A DNA stretch of 64,000 nt. Source: Variovorax sp. 679 (GTDB lineage Bacteria > Pseudomonadota > Gammaproteobacteria > Burkholderiales > Burkholderiaceae_C). The number at the start of each line of letters is the position of its first letter. The first letter of the stretch is position 1. Position numbers and translations under genes: made by a program. The stretch is from the NCBI RefSeq assembly GCF_003952185.1, contig NZ_RXFS01000007.1, positions 186,001 to 250,000 on the forward strand. Direction: 5' to 3'. Below are positions 41,387 to 50,524 of the stretch, piece after piece. The notes beneath the pieces were generated by a model, which searched no databases, was not told where the DNA came from, and saw only the letters and a program-made list of their open reading frames with translations.

Positions 41387-42517
41387 ATGCGCGCCCCTCT
41401 GAGACGTCTCTGGCTCAAGGTCCATCGCTGGATCGGCCTCACGCTCGGTCCGATCCTCGCCTTCGCGGCACTGCTCGGCGCCGTGCTGGTGGTGGCGCTG
41501 CCGCTCGACCGGGCCGCCCACCCCGCCTTCTTCGTCGCCCGCTCCGCGGGTGATGCCACCACGGCCGCGCTGCCTCTGGAGCCGCTGCGCCAGCGCCTGG
41601 CGGCCGAGTTCGGCCCCGACACCAACTTCACGCTGCGCCCGCCGCGCAAGCCCACCGACACGCTGTGGGTGCTGGTGCGCGGCAAGTGGGAGGGCACGCT
41701 CTACCTCGACCCCGTCACCGGCGCGGAACAGGGACGCCGCGGCACGCACGAGGGCGCCTACAACCTCCTGTTCGAACTGCACAGCAGCCTGCTGCTGGAC
41801 GACACGGGTAAGGGCGTGCTCGCCTTCGCCGCGCTCGCCTACCTGTTCCTGCTGGTCACGGGCATCGTGCTCTGGTGGCCGGTGCGCTGGCCGCCGTCGC
41901 TGCGCATCGTGCTGGATCGCGGCCTGCTGCGCGGACTTTTCGACCTGCACCGCACGGGCGGCGCGGTGCTCGGGCTGCTGATCGCGGTGTCGGTGGCCAC
42001 GGGCGCGTACATGGCTTGGCGGCCGCTGGGCAATTTCATTTCGGGCGTCATGGGGCAGGAGCCGATGAAGCCGCCGGTGATCGCCAAGGGTGCAGCGACC
42101 GGCCCGCGCCTGCCGCTGGACGAACTCGTGGCCCGGGCGCAGCAGGCCTACCCGGGCCAGCCCATCGGCTACATCCAGGTGCCCGCCAAGACCGGCCGGC
42201 CGATGCGCGTGCGCTTCCGGCTGTCGGACGATCCGCATCCGAACGGCATCGGCTCGGTGTGGCTCAACCCCGTGACAGGCGAAGTGCTGGCCGCGCGCAA
42301 GTGGCAGGAGCTCGACGCGGGCAACGGCGCGGTGGCGGTGATCTATCCGCTGCACACCGGCGAGCTCGGCGGCCCACTGCACGAAGCGGTCACGGCGCTG
42401 CTGGGCCTGGCGCTCGGCGGCCTGGGCCTGAGCGGCGTCTGGCTCTGGTGGCGCCGGCGCTCGGTGGCCGCGGCGGCCCGCAACAACACGCTTTCCAACG
42501 GCACGACGGCGCCCTGA
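41387..42517 (+). CDS. PepSY-domain transmembrane protein (iron-reductase-like)
   Basis: A 376-residue protein with the PepSY_TM layout. TM1 lies after LWLKVHRWIGLTLG, two further TMs are mid-protein (VLAFAALAYLFLLVTGIVLWW, and around LGLLIAVSVATGAYMAWRPL), and a last TM at about 350 (LGLALGGLGLSGVWLWWRRR). Periplasmic PepSY units lie between them. Such proteins accompany TonB-dependent siderophore receptors and are thought to reduce ferric complexes. It lies 61 bp before a FecA-like receptor. The ATG at 41387 gives the family-standard start. Confidence 0.85.
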   Translation: MRAPLRRLWLKVHRWIGLTLGPILAFAALLGAVLVVALPLDRAAHPAFFVARSAGDATTAALPLEPLRQRLAAEFGPDTNFTLRPPRKPTDTLWVLVRGKWEGTLYLDPVTGAEQGRRGTHEGAYNLLFELHSSLLLDDTGKGVLAFAALAYLFLLVTGIVLWWPVRWPPSLRIVLDRGLLRGLFDLHRTGGAVLGLLIAVSVATGAYMAWRPLGNFISGVMGQEPMKPPVIAKGAATGPRLPLDELVARAQQAYPGQPIGYIQVPAKTGRPMRVRFRLSDDPHPNGIGSVWLNPVTGEVLAARKWQELDAGNGAVAVIYPLHTGELGGPLHEAVTALLGLALGGLGLSGVWLWWRRRSVAAAARNNTLSNGTTAP

Positions 42518-42578
42518 GCGACGTCGTGCCCTGCCCGCAGTTTCATCACAACCAACACAAAACCCTAGGAGGGGTCCC

Positions 42579-44771
42579 TTGTTCACGCACAACAAACGCG
42601 CGCCCGGACGCGCATACAAGCGCACCGCCGTCGCACTGGCCCTGCTGCCCCTGAGCCTGCAGAGCTTCGCCGCCGAGGCCGAGCCTGCCGCGGCCGACGG
42701 TTCGAAAACGCTCGAAGCCATCACCGTCACCGGCGACTGGCTCGGCAGCCCCAGCGAGACCAAGGTGCTCGAGCACCCGGGCGCGCGAAGCATCATCGAG
42801 CGCAAGCAGATCCAGGAGAGCGGCTCCTCCAGCGTGCGCGACGTGCTGCGCCAGGTGCCCGGCGTGCAGGTGCAGGAGAGCAACGGCACCGGCGGCAGCG
42901 ACATCTCGCTGAACGTCGGCGTGCGCGGCCTGACCTCGCGCCTGTCGCCGCGCTCCACCGTGCTGCTCGACGGAGTGCCGCTGGCCTACGCGCCCTATGG
43001 CCAGCCGCAGCTGTCGCTGGCGCCGCTGTCGCTCGGCAGCCTCGAGGCGGTCGACGTGGTACGCGGCGCGGGCTCGGTGCGCTACGGCCCCCAGAACGTG
43101 GGCGGCATCATCAACTTCGTGACGCGCTCGATTCCGAAGCAGTTCTCGGGCGACGTGAGCGTGGGCGTGGAGAGCGCCGGCCACGGCGGCGGCACCAAGA
43201 CCACGCCCAGCCTCTTCATCGGCGGCACGAACGAGAACGGCCTGGGCCTCGCGCTGCTGTACTCCGGCACGCACGGCGACGGTTTCCGCCAGAGCAACGA
43301 CCACACCAGCATCGACGACCTGATGCTCAAGGGCGCCTACCGCATCTCGAAGACCGACGACGTCGCCGTCACGCTGCATCACTTCGAGGGCAAGGGGCGC
43401 ATGCCCGGCGGCCTGACGACCGCGCAGTTCGCGGCCAACCCGTTCCAGTCGGACCGGCCCTTCGACGAGTTCACCGGTCGCCGCACCGACGGCTCGGTCA
43501 AGTACACGCACAACGACGGCGTGAACAAGTTCGAGATGCTGACCTACTACACGGACTCGTACCGCAGCAGCTACCTCGAGCAGGAAGGCACCGGCGCCAA
43601 CAACGGCAGGCGCCGCCTCACCTCGGCGCCGCGCAACTACAAGACCTTCGCGGTCGAGCCCCGCTACTCGCGCCTGATCGATTCGGGCAGCGTGGTGCAG
43701 GAGATCAGCGTCGGCTACCGCTACCTGAAGGAAGAGGCCTCCGAAGTCGCGACGCGCAGCGCCTACTACCAGCCGCGCCCCGGCTTCAACGCCTTCGGCC
43801 TGGCCAACCCCGCGTACCAGACCAGCAAGGGCGGCACGACCGCGCACGCGTTCTACATCGACGACCGCATCGACTTCGGCAACTGGACGATCACGCCGGG
43901 CGTGCGCCACGAATCGATCAGCTCGTTCAACGACGTCTACACCATCACGAACGGCCGGGCCACCAGCGCGATCTTTCCGAAGATCGACTCCGACGAATGG
44001 CTGCCCACGCTGTCGGTGCTCTACCGCATGAGCGATCGGTGGTCGGTGTTCGCGAACGCCGGCGTGTCGTTCGGGCCGCAGCAGTACGCGCAGCTCGCGC
44101 AGTCCACCACCGGCCTGCACCCCGAGAAGGCCAAGACCTACGAGATCGGCACGCACTACAAGGGCGATGCCTGGAGCGGCGAGCTGACGCTGTTCAACAT
44201 CAACTTCGACAAGGAACTGCAGCTGGCGCGCTCCATCACCGGCGACGTCGGCCAGTGGACCGACCTGGGTGCGACGCGCCATCGCGGGCTGGAGTCGGCG
44301 CTGCGCTACGACCTCGGCACGCTGAGCGACTCGCTCAAGGGGCTGTCGGTGTCGGGCACGTACACGTACACGCAGGCCACCTCGAAGGCCGGCGCCTTCG
44401 CGGGGCGCGACCTGCCGTTCTACTCGCGCCAGGTGGCAACGCTGGGCGCGCGCTACGAGCGCGGGCCGTGGACCTTCAACGCCGACATCTATGCGCAGTC
44501 GAAGCAGCGTTCGCCGGGCTCGCCGGACGACGGCGCAAGGTACATCACCGTCGAGGACTCGACCGGCCGGCTGGGCAACATCCCCGGCTACGCGACGATG
44601 AACCTGCGCGCGGCCTACGACTTCGGCCCGTCGATTAGCAACCTGAAGCTGGCCGTGGGCGTGAAGAACCTGTTCGACCGCCGCTACTACAACCGCTCGG
44701 TGGACAACAACGGCGGCAAGTACGTGGGCCAGCCGCGCACGGTCTACCTGCAGGCCTCGGTGGCGTTCTGA
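42579..44771 (+). CDS. TonB-dependent FecA-like siderophore receptor, no signalling domain
   Basis: A TTG start at 42579, five bases after the strong Shine-Dalgarno AGGAGGGG, gives 730 residues. A signal peptide ends near SFAAEA, then a TonB box (LEAITVTGDW) comes directly after, and the plug has GVRGLTSRLSPRSTVLLDGV and RYGPQNVGGIINFVTR, characteristic of FecA-type receptors. A 22-strand barrel ends in VYLQASVAF. Unlike E. coli FecA it lacks the N-terminal STN signalling domain, and no fecIR pair is nearby. Confidence 0.92.
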   Translation: MFTHNKRAPGRAYKRTAVALALLPLSLQSFAAEAEPAAADGSKTLEAITVTGDWLGSPSETKVLEHPGARSIIERKQIQESGSSSVRDVLRQVPGVQVQESNGTGGSDISLNVGVRGLTSRLSPRSTVLLDGVPLAYAPYGQPQLSLAPLSLGSLEAVDVVRGAGSVRYGPQNVGGIINFVTRSIPKQFSGDVSVGVESAGHGGGTKTTPSLFIGGTNENGLGLALLYSGTHGDGFRQSNDHTSIDDLMLKGAYRISKTDDVAVTLHHFEGKGRMPGGLTTAQFAANPFQSDRPFDEFTGRRTDGSVKYTHNDGVNKFEMLTYYTDSYRSSYLEQEGTGANNGRRRLTSAPRNYKTFAVEPRYSRLIDSGSVVQEISVGYRYLKEEASEVATRSAYYQPRPGFNAFGLANPAYQTSKGGTTAHAFYIDDRIDFGNWTITPGVRHESISSFNDVYTITNGRATSAIFPKIDSDEWLPTLSVLYRMSDRWSVFANAGVSFGPQQYAQLAQSTTGLHPEKAKTYEIGTHYKGDAWSGELTLFNINFDKELQLARSITGDVGQWTDLGATRHRGLESALRYDLGTLSDSLKGLSVSGTYTYTQATSKAGAFAGRDLPFYSRQVATLGARYERGPWTFNADIYAQSKQRSPGSPDDGARYITVEDSTGRLGNIPGYATMNLRAAYDFGPSISNLKLAVGVKNLFDRRYYNRSVDNNGGKYVGQPRTVYLQASVAF

Positions 44772-44805
44772 GTCCGGAGGTGCGCAGGCATACACTCGCG
44801 CACCC

Positions 44806-45366
44806 ATGGCCCTCAAATCCACCATCTTCAAGGCCACCCTCGCGGTGGCCGACATCGACCACGGCTACTACGCCGACCATGCGCTGACCCTGGCGCGCCA
44901 CCCCAGCGAGACCGACGAGCGGATGATGATCCGGCTGGTCGCGCTCGCGCTCAACGCGCACCAGCTGCAGGACATCTGCCAGGGCGACGGCACGCTGGCC
45001 TTCGGCGCGGGCCTGTCGAACGTCGACGAGCCCGACGTGTGGCTGCGCGACTTCACGGGCGAGGTCAAGCTGTGGATCGAGGTCGGCCAGCCGGAAGACA
45101 AGCCCATCATCAAGGCCTGCGGCAAGGCCGACGAGGTGATCGTCTATGCCTTCAACCACGCGGCCGAGATCTGGTGGCGCGGCATCGAGAACAAGCTCAC
45201 GCGGCCGCAGAACCTGAAGGTGTATCGCGTGCCGACGAACGCCTCCCAGGCACTGGCGGCGCTCGCACAACGCAGCATGCAGCTGCAGGCCACCATTCAG
45301 GAAAACACGCTGACGCTGGGCGACGGCGTCAACAGCATCGATATCGAGCCGCTTCGGTGGAAGTGA
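44806..45366 (+). CDS. YaeQ family protein
   Basis: A 186-residue PD-(D/E)XK-nuclease-fold protein, full length for the YaeQ family (about 181). It has MALKSTIFKATLAVADIDHG, LARHPSETDERMMIRLVA, and WIEVGQPEDKPIIKACGKAD, which carries the nuclease-like Glu-x-Gly/Lys pattern. Its role is unclear despite early links to haemolysin regulation. It follows the receptor gene by 34 bp. Confidence 0.92.
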   Translation: MALKSTIFKATLAVADIDHGYYADHALTLARHPSETDERMMIRLVALALNAHQLQDICQGDGTLAFGAGLSNVDEPDVWLRDFTGEVKLWIEVGQPEDKPIIKACGKADEVIVYAFNHAAEIWWRGIENKLTRPQNLKVYRVPTNASQALAALAQRSMQLQATIQENTLTLGDGVNSIDIEPLRWK

Positions 45367-45379
45367 GCCCCGCGCGCGA

Positions 45380-45685
45380 CTAGGCGGCCGGCATCATCTC
45401 GCCGCACTGCCAGCACTGCTCGAAACCACCTTCGACCTGCTCACCGCACACGCAGCGCCAGCTTCGCTGCGGACGATGCTGCAACTCGTGCAGCAGGCGC
45501 TTTGCAAGATCGAACTGGGTCTCGTCGTCGATCCAGATCTCGGGCAGGCACTGGTCGGGCGGCAGCTGGCCCATTACCGCGCCGAGGAATTCGCGCTGCA
45601 CGGTGGCGGCCACGCCCTCCTCGCGCAGCGCGTGCGCCCACACGGTCGCGATCGCGAGGTTGGGAGCTTGCGCGAGGCGGCGCAT
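45380..45685 (-). CDS. DUF2007 signal-transducing-like protein with C-terminal zinc ribbon
   Basis: A 101-residue protein. An N-terminal DUF2007 (GlnB-like fold) has ATVWAHALREEGVAATVQRE and PEIWIDDETQFDLAKRLL. A C-terminal pair of knuckles, CVCGEQ and CWQCGE, should bind zinc. Starts 2 bp after the stop of the next upstream gene, so the two are cotranscribed. Cytoplasmic; function unknown. Confidence 0.82.
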   Translation of the reverse strand: MRRLAQAPNLAIATVWAHALREEGVAATVQREFLGAVMGQLPPDQCLPEIWIDDETQFDLAKRLLHELQHRPQRSWRCVCGEQVEGGFEQCWQCGEMMPAA

Positions 45686-45687
45686 GG

Positions 45688-46161
45688 TCAGGGGGCCCAG
45701 TTCTTCTCGTCGTCGGGATCGAACTCGGGCTCGCCATCGGCGGGCGATGTCCGTTCCGCCTCGCGCGCACGTTCCGCATAGCGGTTGAAGCGCCAGGCGG
45801 AGTCTTCCATGGTGATGCGGCGCCAGGTGGCGCGCTTTTCGACTGGCGACATGCCGGGCCAGAACTGAACCTCGTCGAAGCTGCGACCGCAGCCCTTGCA
45901 CTCGTCGTCGCCCTGGCTGGTGGAGCAGATCGCGATGCAGGGCGTGTCGGGCGTGCTCTCGTACCAGGCCATCCAGGCGGCCCAGGCCTTCGGCGGAAAG
46001 CCGACCTCGTCGACCTCGTCCTCGTGGTGGAAGACCATGAGCGCGTAGACCTCGGCCAGCGCGCGCAATTCGGGGCCCAGCGTGACGCCGTCGGGCGACG
46101 GCGTCTTCTCGCGCCAGTAGTTGATGGCGGCCTCGATGTCGGTGATGTGTATGGCGGCCAT
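45688..46161 (-). CDS. DUF3717/DUF1289 fusion protein
   Basis: A 157-residue protein. The N-terminal DUF3717 begins IHITDIEAAINYWREKTPSP. A DUF1289 segment follows with four cysteines in TPCIAICSTSQGDDECKGCG (C-x3-C-x8-C-x2-C), probably a metal site, and then MSPVEKRATWRRI. Both domains are of unknown function; DUF1289 proteins are predicted Fe-S or zinc proteins. It is the promoter-proximal gene of a two-gene leftward operon. Confidence 0.85.
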   Translation of the reverse strand: MAAIHITDIEAAINYWREKTPSPDGVTLGPELRALAEVYALMVFHHEDEVDEVGFPPKAWAAWMAWYESTPDTPCIAICSTSQGDDECKGCGRSFDEVQFWPGMSPVEKRATWRRITMEDSAWRFNRYAERAREAERTSPADGEPEFDPDDEKNWAP

Positions 46162-46344
46162 GGAGCGTGAAAAATCGGCGGACGGCGATCATAGACCGGC
46201 AATGTCCCGAAGCGTCGAAGGGACATGCTCGCTACGAAAACAGGAGCACCACATCTCGTATCCATGCGTGTTCCGGAGCGGTTCTTTTTAAATTCCTGAA
46301 AACTTTCGATTGCGCCGCCGGGAGCATCGATGCTTTAATCCGCC

Positions 46345-46509
46345 GCACGAAGGGGAGTAGCTCCCGACCGCTGTCCACGGCAGCGCGAATCGTCAGGTCG
46401 TCAATACGAAGCAAAACACTTCCGGCCTGCCGGGCAACCAGCGCGCGTCTTTTCGCGTGTGCGTTGTCGAGCAAGACCTTCGATTTGAACCTGCGCAGGT
46501 TTGGTCGAA
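46345..46509 (+). ncRNA. yybP-ykoY (Mn2+-sensing) riboswitch upstream of TerC-family gene
   Basis: Conserved blocks occur in order: AAGGGGAGTAGC (46350-46361), GTCGTCAATACG (46397-46408) and GCAAGACCTTCG (46471-46482). The helix CGAAGG/CCTTCG closes the aptamer. An alternative helix CTTCGA/TCGAAG (46478-46483 with 46504-46509) would compete with it, enclosing an AACCTGCGCAGGTT hairpin. That is a plausible expression switch. The class senses Mn2+ and commonly precedes TerC/Alx/MntP genes. The rest of the 46162-46654 gap shows no gene. Confidence 0.88.
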
Positions 46510-46654
46510 GCGTTCGCAAGCTCCCGGTATCACCCGGACTTCATTCCTCGCTTTCGACCCGCCCCGCACGGGATGAATCGAAACGCATCGATATGCGCCT
46601 TCCGTCGTCGTCCCTGAAGGGAGAGGCAGGGGCGCGAAGACAAAGAGGAAATCT

Positions 46655-47404
46655 ATGGAAATGTTCATGACCCCGGAGTTCTGGGTCGCGGTCGGTCAGA
46701 TCATCATGATCGACATCCTGCTGGGCGGCGACAACGCCGTGGTGATCGCGCTGGCCTGCCGCAAGCTCCCGCCGGCCCAGCGCACCCAGGGCATCCTGTG
46801 GGGTACCGCGGGCGCCATCGCGCTGCGCGTGATCCTGATCTTCTTCGCGCTGACGCTGCTGGCCATTCCGTTCCTGAAGCTGGTGGGCGCGATCCTGCTG
46901 CTGTGGATCGGCGTCAAGCTGCTGGCCCCCGAACATGACGATGCGCACGGCAACATCACCGGCAGCGACAAGCTGTGGGGCGCGGTCAAGACCGTGATCA
47001 TTGCCGACCTCGTGATGAGCGTCGACAACGTGATCGCCATTGCCGGTGCCGCACAGGGCGCCGGCGAAAGCCACCAGATGCCGCTCGTGATCTTCGGCCT
47101 GCTCGTGAGCATCCCGATCATCGTCTGGGGCAGCCAGCTGGTCATCAAGCTGATGGACCGCTTCCCGATGATCATCACGGCCGGCGGCATGCTGCTCGGC
47201 TGGATCGCCGGCACGATGGCCGTGTCCGACCCCGCGCTGGCGAACACCGCTGCCTGGACCTGGGTGCCGAAGGTGCCGCAGACCGACACGATCAAGTACG
47301 CGGCCGGCGTCATCGGTGCGCTGCTGGTGCTGGCGATCGGCAAGTGGACAGCCGCACGGCATGCCCGCAACAAGCCCGAGGAATCGGCGGTGACGACCGG
47401 CTGA
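46655..47404 (+). CDS. TerC-family (YjbE-type) integral membrane protein, probable Mn2+ exporter
   Basis: A 249-residue polytopic protein with about seven TMs. Two acidic/Asn motifs, ILLGGDNAVVIALA in TM1-2 and ADLVMSVDNVIAIAG in the centre, probably coordinate the metal within the membrane. TerC/MeeF-type proteins export Mn2+ or metallate secreted enzymes, which fits the Mn2+ riboswitch in the leader. The ATG follows AAAGAGGAAATCT. Confidence 0.92.
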   Translation: MEMFMTPEFWVAVGQIIMIDILLGGDNAVVIALACRKLPPAQRTQGILWGTAGAIALRVILIFFALTLLAIPFLKLVGAILLLWIGVKLLAPEHDDAHGNITGSDKLWGAVKTVIIADLVMSVDNVIAIAGAAQGAGESHQMPLVIFGLLVSIPIIVWGSQLVIKLMDRFPMIITAGGMLLGWIAGTMAVSDPALANTAAWTWVPKVPQTDTIKYAAGVIGALLVLAIGKWTAARHARNKPEESAVTTG

Positions 47405-47481
47405 GCGCCGAGAGTCATTGCTCCCACGAACTTCCCGTCCGAACCAGTCTCTGTCACTCTAACTACCTGAAGGAGCACGCC

Positions 47482-47946
47482 ATGGAAAAGATCATTCTTT
47501 ATGTCGACGACGCCGCCTACGCCAGCGAGCAGTTCGCCGAACTCGCGCCGGATGCAAACAGCGTCGTGGCGCGCCATTGGGTGCTCGTGGCCTGCGCTCC
47601 GCGCATGACGCATCGCATCAGCAAGTGGGTAAGCCACAGCGCGCGCGAGAACTGGCGCGCCAAATGGTTCAGCAAGGTGCAGGCGCAGATGACGCCTCTG
47701 CTGGAACGCAACGGCGGCCAGGTAACGCCGGTGCTGGCCAAGGGCCCGCTGGCCGACCTCACGGCACAGCTCAAGCGCGAGCATTCGGCCACTCACGTGG
47801 TCGATGCGCGCCGCCCGAAGGTCGGCGTCGACCTGGAGCCGGTGACGCCGGACCAGACGCCGCCCCAGCAGTCGGGCTGGGCCTTTCCCGGCGCCGTGAT
47901 GGGCATGGGTGCGCTGCTGGTGCTGGCGAACGAACTGGCCGAGTAA
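47482..47946 (+). CDS. Conserved hypothetical protein with C-terminal membrane segment
   Basis: A 154-residue protein with a strong ribosome site (GAAGGAG) 77 bp after the TerC gene. The N-terminal half (KIILYVDDAAYASEQF, RHWVLVACAPRMTHRISKWV) suggests an alpha/beta fold loosely like universal stress proteins. The last 25 residues form a hydrophobic helix (GAVMGMGALLVLANELAE). I do not recognise a family. Shared transcription from the riboswitch leader would make it Mn2+-responsive; inference. A strong terminator follows. Confidence 0.7.
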   Translation: MEKIILYVDDAAYASEQFAELAPDANSVVARHWVLVACAPRMTHRISKWVSHSARENWRAKWFSKVQAQMTPLLERNGGQVTPVLAKGPLADLTAQLKREHSATHVVDARRPKVGVDLEPVTPDQTPPQQSGWAFPGAVMGMGALLVLANELAE

Positions 47947-47970
47947 GACTGCTGGGAAACGCCCTCTGAC

Positions 47971-48008
47971 GAGCCCCGGTGCGGCAACGCACCGGGGCTC
48001 GTTGTTTT
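47971..48008 (+). terminator. Rho-independent terminator
   Basis: A 12-bp perfect stem GAGCCCCGGTGC / GCACCGGGGCTC with a 6-nt loop, followed by GTTGTTTT. It closes the TerC/hypothetical unit. Confidence 0.92.
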
Positions 48009-48036
48009 ATGGGCCCTGGGGTATCCTGAGCGCCAT

Positions 48037-48393
48037 ATGCGCATCATCCTCAAATGGCTGCTCAGCGCCGTGGCGCTGCTGGCGGTTGCCTATCTCTACA
48101 GCGGTGTCCAGGTCAACAGCTTCGGTTCCGCGCTCATCGCGGCCGCGGTGATCGGACTGCTCAACATGATCGTGCGGCCGGTGCTGGTGGTGCTGACGCT
48201 GCCCGTCACCATCGTCACGCTCGGGCTCTTCCTGTTCGTCATCAACGCGCTGCTGTTCTGGGCCGCGTCGGGGCTACTGGGCGGCTTCCACGTCAACGGC
48301 TTCCTGGCCGCGCTGATCGGCTCGCTGCTGTACTCGCTGCTGGGGCTGCTGATCGAGTCCGCGCTGGGCGGGCTGCTTTCCCCGAAGCGCTGA
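48037..48393 (+). CDS. Phage-holin-4-superfamily small membrane protein
   Basis: A 118-residue protein with four TM helices and the PF04020 signature [20 protein letters not shown]. It is a chromosomal member of a family named after holins but found widely outside phages. Nothing phage-like surrounds it, so lysis is unlikely. Role unknown. Confidence 0.88.
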   Translation: MRIILKWLLSAVALLAVAYLYSGVQVNSFGSALIAAAVIGLLNMIVRPVLVVLTLPVTIVTLGLFLFVINALLFWAASGLLGGFHVNGFLAALIGSLLYSLLGLLIESALGGLLSPKR

Positions 48394-48413
48394 TCAGCAG
48401 CAACTGCTGCGGC

Positions 48414-49979
48414 CTACTTCAACGGCGGCTCCGCCGCCTGTTCCTTCACCAATACGTCCACCGCCCGCGCACGGGTGTCGATGATCGACGCCTCGTAGTG
48501 GTCGACCGCCTTGGACTGGCGGACGAGTTCCTGCGCCGCCTTGAAGCGGTCGCGCGCCGCGGGGTAGTCGAGGATCGCCACGTTCGCCTCTGCGTCGGCA
48601 CGCACCGCACGCAGCGTGTCGTTCTGCGCGCCGTAGAGGTTGCCGAGCGCGCGCCACACGGTCGCGTCGCGCGGATTCGCGGCCACCCAGTCGCGCAGCA
48701 CCGGGATCATCGGCGCGGGCTGGCGCATCGCGGTGGCGGCTTCGGCGGCGAGCAGCATCTCGGGCCGCTCCTTCGACCTGGCGTCGAGCAGTGCGGCCGC
48801 CTTGGGCGCCGCGCCTGCTGCGAGTTCGATCTCCGCGTTCAGCCAGCGCGCCTGCTTCGCCGCGGCGGGGTCGTCCGCCGTGCGCGCGACCAGACGCTCG
48901 ACCAGCGCGCGCGCAGCCTTGTAGTCGCGCATCTCCTTCGCCGACAGCGCCGCCGCGTACAGCGTGCCGGCCTGCTGGGCCGGGGGGCTCTTCGCGAACT
49001 CGCCGCTGGCGGCCGAGTCGATCCACAGCCGCAGCACGTCGACACCCGGGCGCGTCAGCACACGGGCGCGCGAGGCGATCATCGCGTGGTCCATGGCCAG
49101 CGGCAGCGGCGGCACGGCGTCCATGCGGAACTGGAAACGGCCCTGCATGTCGGAGATCCGCTCGGTCGTCAGCGGGTGGCTGCGCAGGTAGGGGTACGAG
49201 CCGTTGTCGTTGAGGCGCGAGGCGTACTGCAGCTTCTCGAACATCGCGGCAGCGCCCTGCGGCGCGAAGCCGGCCTGCGTCATCACGCCGAAGCCGACGC
49301 GATCGGCCTCGCGTTCCATGTCGCGCGAGAAGTTCAGCTGGTTCTGCGCGAACATCGCCTGGCTGCCCATGATCATGGCCTGGCCCGCATCGCCGTTGCG
49401 GCTCTTGCTGGCGGCGATCATCCCCAGGATCAGCCCAGCGATCATCAGCGGCATCTGCTTGCCCTGCTTCGTCATGATGCGCGAGATGTGGCGCTGCGTG
49501 ACGTGCGAGAGCTCGTGCCCGAGCACCGTCGCCAGCTCGTCGCGGCTGCCGACCGCGGCCACCAGGCCGAGGTTGAGCCCGAGGTAGCCACCGGGCAGCG
49601 CGAAGGCATTGATGTTGCGGTCGCGGCCCAGAAGGATCGTCCAGGCGAAGCGCTCGTCGAGTTCGGGCGTGAGTTCGCCGCGCGCACGGGCGGCGGCCAG
49701 CAGGCGCTGCCAGATCTCCTGCACATAGGCGGCGATCACCGGGTCGTCGATGTAGTCGGTGTCGCGATACAGCTCGCGGGCGATCTGGTCGCCGAGGTGG
49801 CGCTCGGCGCTGGCGGTCATCTCGCCGCCGTCGCCCATGCCGGGAAGCACCTGCTGGATCTGCGCCAGCGCGGGCACCGGCAGCAGGGCCTGCGAAGCTA
49901 TCAAAACGCTAGCGCACAACGATCGCAGGGCGGGCGTCAGCTTGCTTCTGGAGTGGCGTGGGGGAGTCAAGCGCGGCAT
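48414..49979 (-). CDS. Periplasmic M48 metalloprotease with TPR region (BepA-like)
   Basis: A 521-residue protein. A signal peptide ends at about PALAQ. The M48 catalytic core has [12 protein letters not shown] (HExxH with second His) and [10 protein letters not shown] (third zinc ligand Glu). A C-terminal helical TPR-like half (from about 330) follows, matching BepA/YfgC, which degrades or assists outer-membrane proteins such as LptD. The ATG at 49979 is taken, GAGGA lying directly before it; a TTG at 50018 is an alternative. A GCTA-N9-TAGC palindrome falls inside the signal-peptide codons. Confidence 0.9.
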   Translation of the reverse strand: MPRLTPPRHSRSKLTPALRSLCASVLIASQALLPVPALAQIQQVLPGMGDGGEMTASAERHLGDQIARELYRDTDYIDDPVIAAYVQEIWQRLLAAARARGELTPELDERFAWTILLGRDRNINAFALPGGYLGLNLGLVAAVGSRDELATVLGHELSHVTQRHISRIMTKQGKQMPLMIAGLILGMIAASKSRNGDAGQAMIMGSQAMFAQNQLNFSRDMEREADRVGFGVMTQAGFAPQGAAAMFEKLQYASRLNDNGSYPYLRSHPLTTERISDMQGRFQFRMDAVPPLPLAMDHAMIASRARVLTRPGVDVLRLWIDSAASGEFAKSPPAQQAGTLYAAALSAKEMRDYKAARALVERLVARTADDPAAAKQARWLNAEIELAAGAAPKAAALLDARSKERPEMLLAAEAATAMRQPAPMIPVLRDWVAANPRDATVWRALGNLYGAQNDTLRAVRADAEANVAILDYPAARDRFKAAQELVRQSKAVDHYEASIIDTRARAVDVLVKEQAAEPPLK

Positions 49980-50033
49980 TCCTCGTCTGTGGCTCGGGCT
50001 CGTATGATGCACCGTCAACCCGATCGTTCATCC

Positions 50034-50516
50034 ATGAGCACCCTCACCCATTTTGACGCCCAGGGCCAGGCCCACATGGTCGACGTGGCCGCCAAGCCGG
50101 CAACCCACCGCGTGGCCGTGGCCACGGGCCGCATCGAGATGCAGGCGGCAACGCTGGCGCTGATCGAATCCGGCACGGCGAAGAAGGGCGATGTGCTGGG
50201 CATCGCGCGGATCGCGGGCATCCAGGCGGCGAAGAAGACGAGCGACCTGATCCCGCTGTGCCATCCGTTGGCCTTGACCCGGGTGGCTGTGGCGTTCGCG
50301 CTGGCCGATGCGGGAAGCGCACCGCAGGTGGTTTGCACGGCGACTGTCGAGACCGTGGGGCCGACGGGGGTGGAGATGGAGGCGCTGACTGCGGTGCAGG
50401 TGGCGCTATTGACAATCTATGACATGTGCAAGGCGGTGGATCGGGGGATGCGGATTACCGATGTGCATGTGTTGGAGAAGCATGGGGGGAAGTCGGGGAG
50501 TTGGATGGCGCCGTAA
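50034..50516 (+). CDS. moaC: Cyclic pyranopterin monophosphate synthase
   Basis: A 160-residue MoaC, with [49 protein letters not shown] and [11 protein letters not shown] containing the conserved Asp and Lys of the active site. It converts the MoaA product to cyclic pyranopterin in molybdenum cofactor synthesis. No other moa genes are nearby. It diverges from the M48 protease gene with overlapping promoter space. Confidence 0.95.
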   Translation: MSTLTHFDAQGQAHMVDVAAKPATHRVAVATGRIEMQAATLALIESGTAKKGDVLGIARIAGIQAAKKTSDLIPLCHPLALTRVAVAFALADAGSAPQVVCTATVETVGPTGVEMEALTAVQVALLTIYDMCKAVDRGMRITDVHVLEKHGGKSGSWMAP

Positions 50517-50524
50517 TCGCGCTG

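Noticed and set aside
46232-46519. Open frame of 95 codons on the minus strand upstream of the TerC gene
   Set aside because: It lies antisense over the riboswitch aptamer, has no family signature and no ribosome site; the conserved RNA explains the sequence better.
48037-48393. Holin-family protein as sign of a prophage
   Set aside because: The family is common on chromosomes and no lysis, tail, integrase or attachment sequences are nearby.
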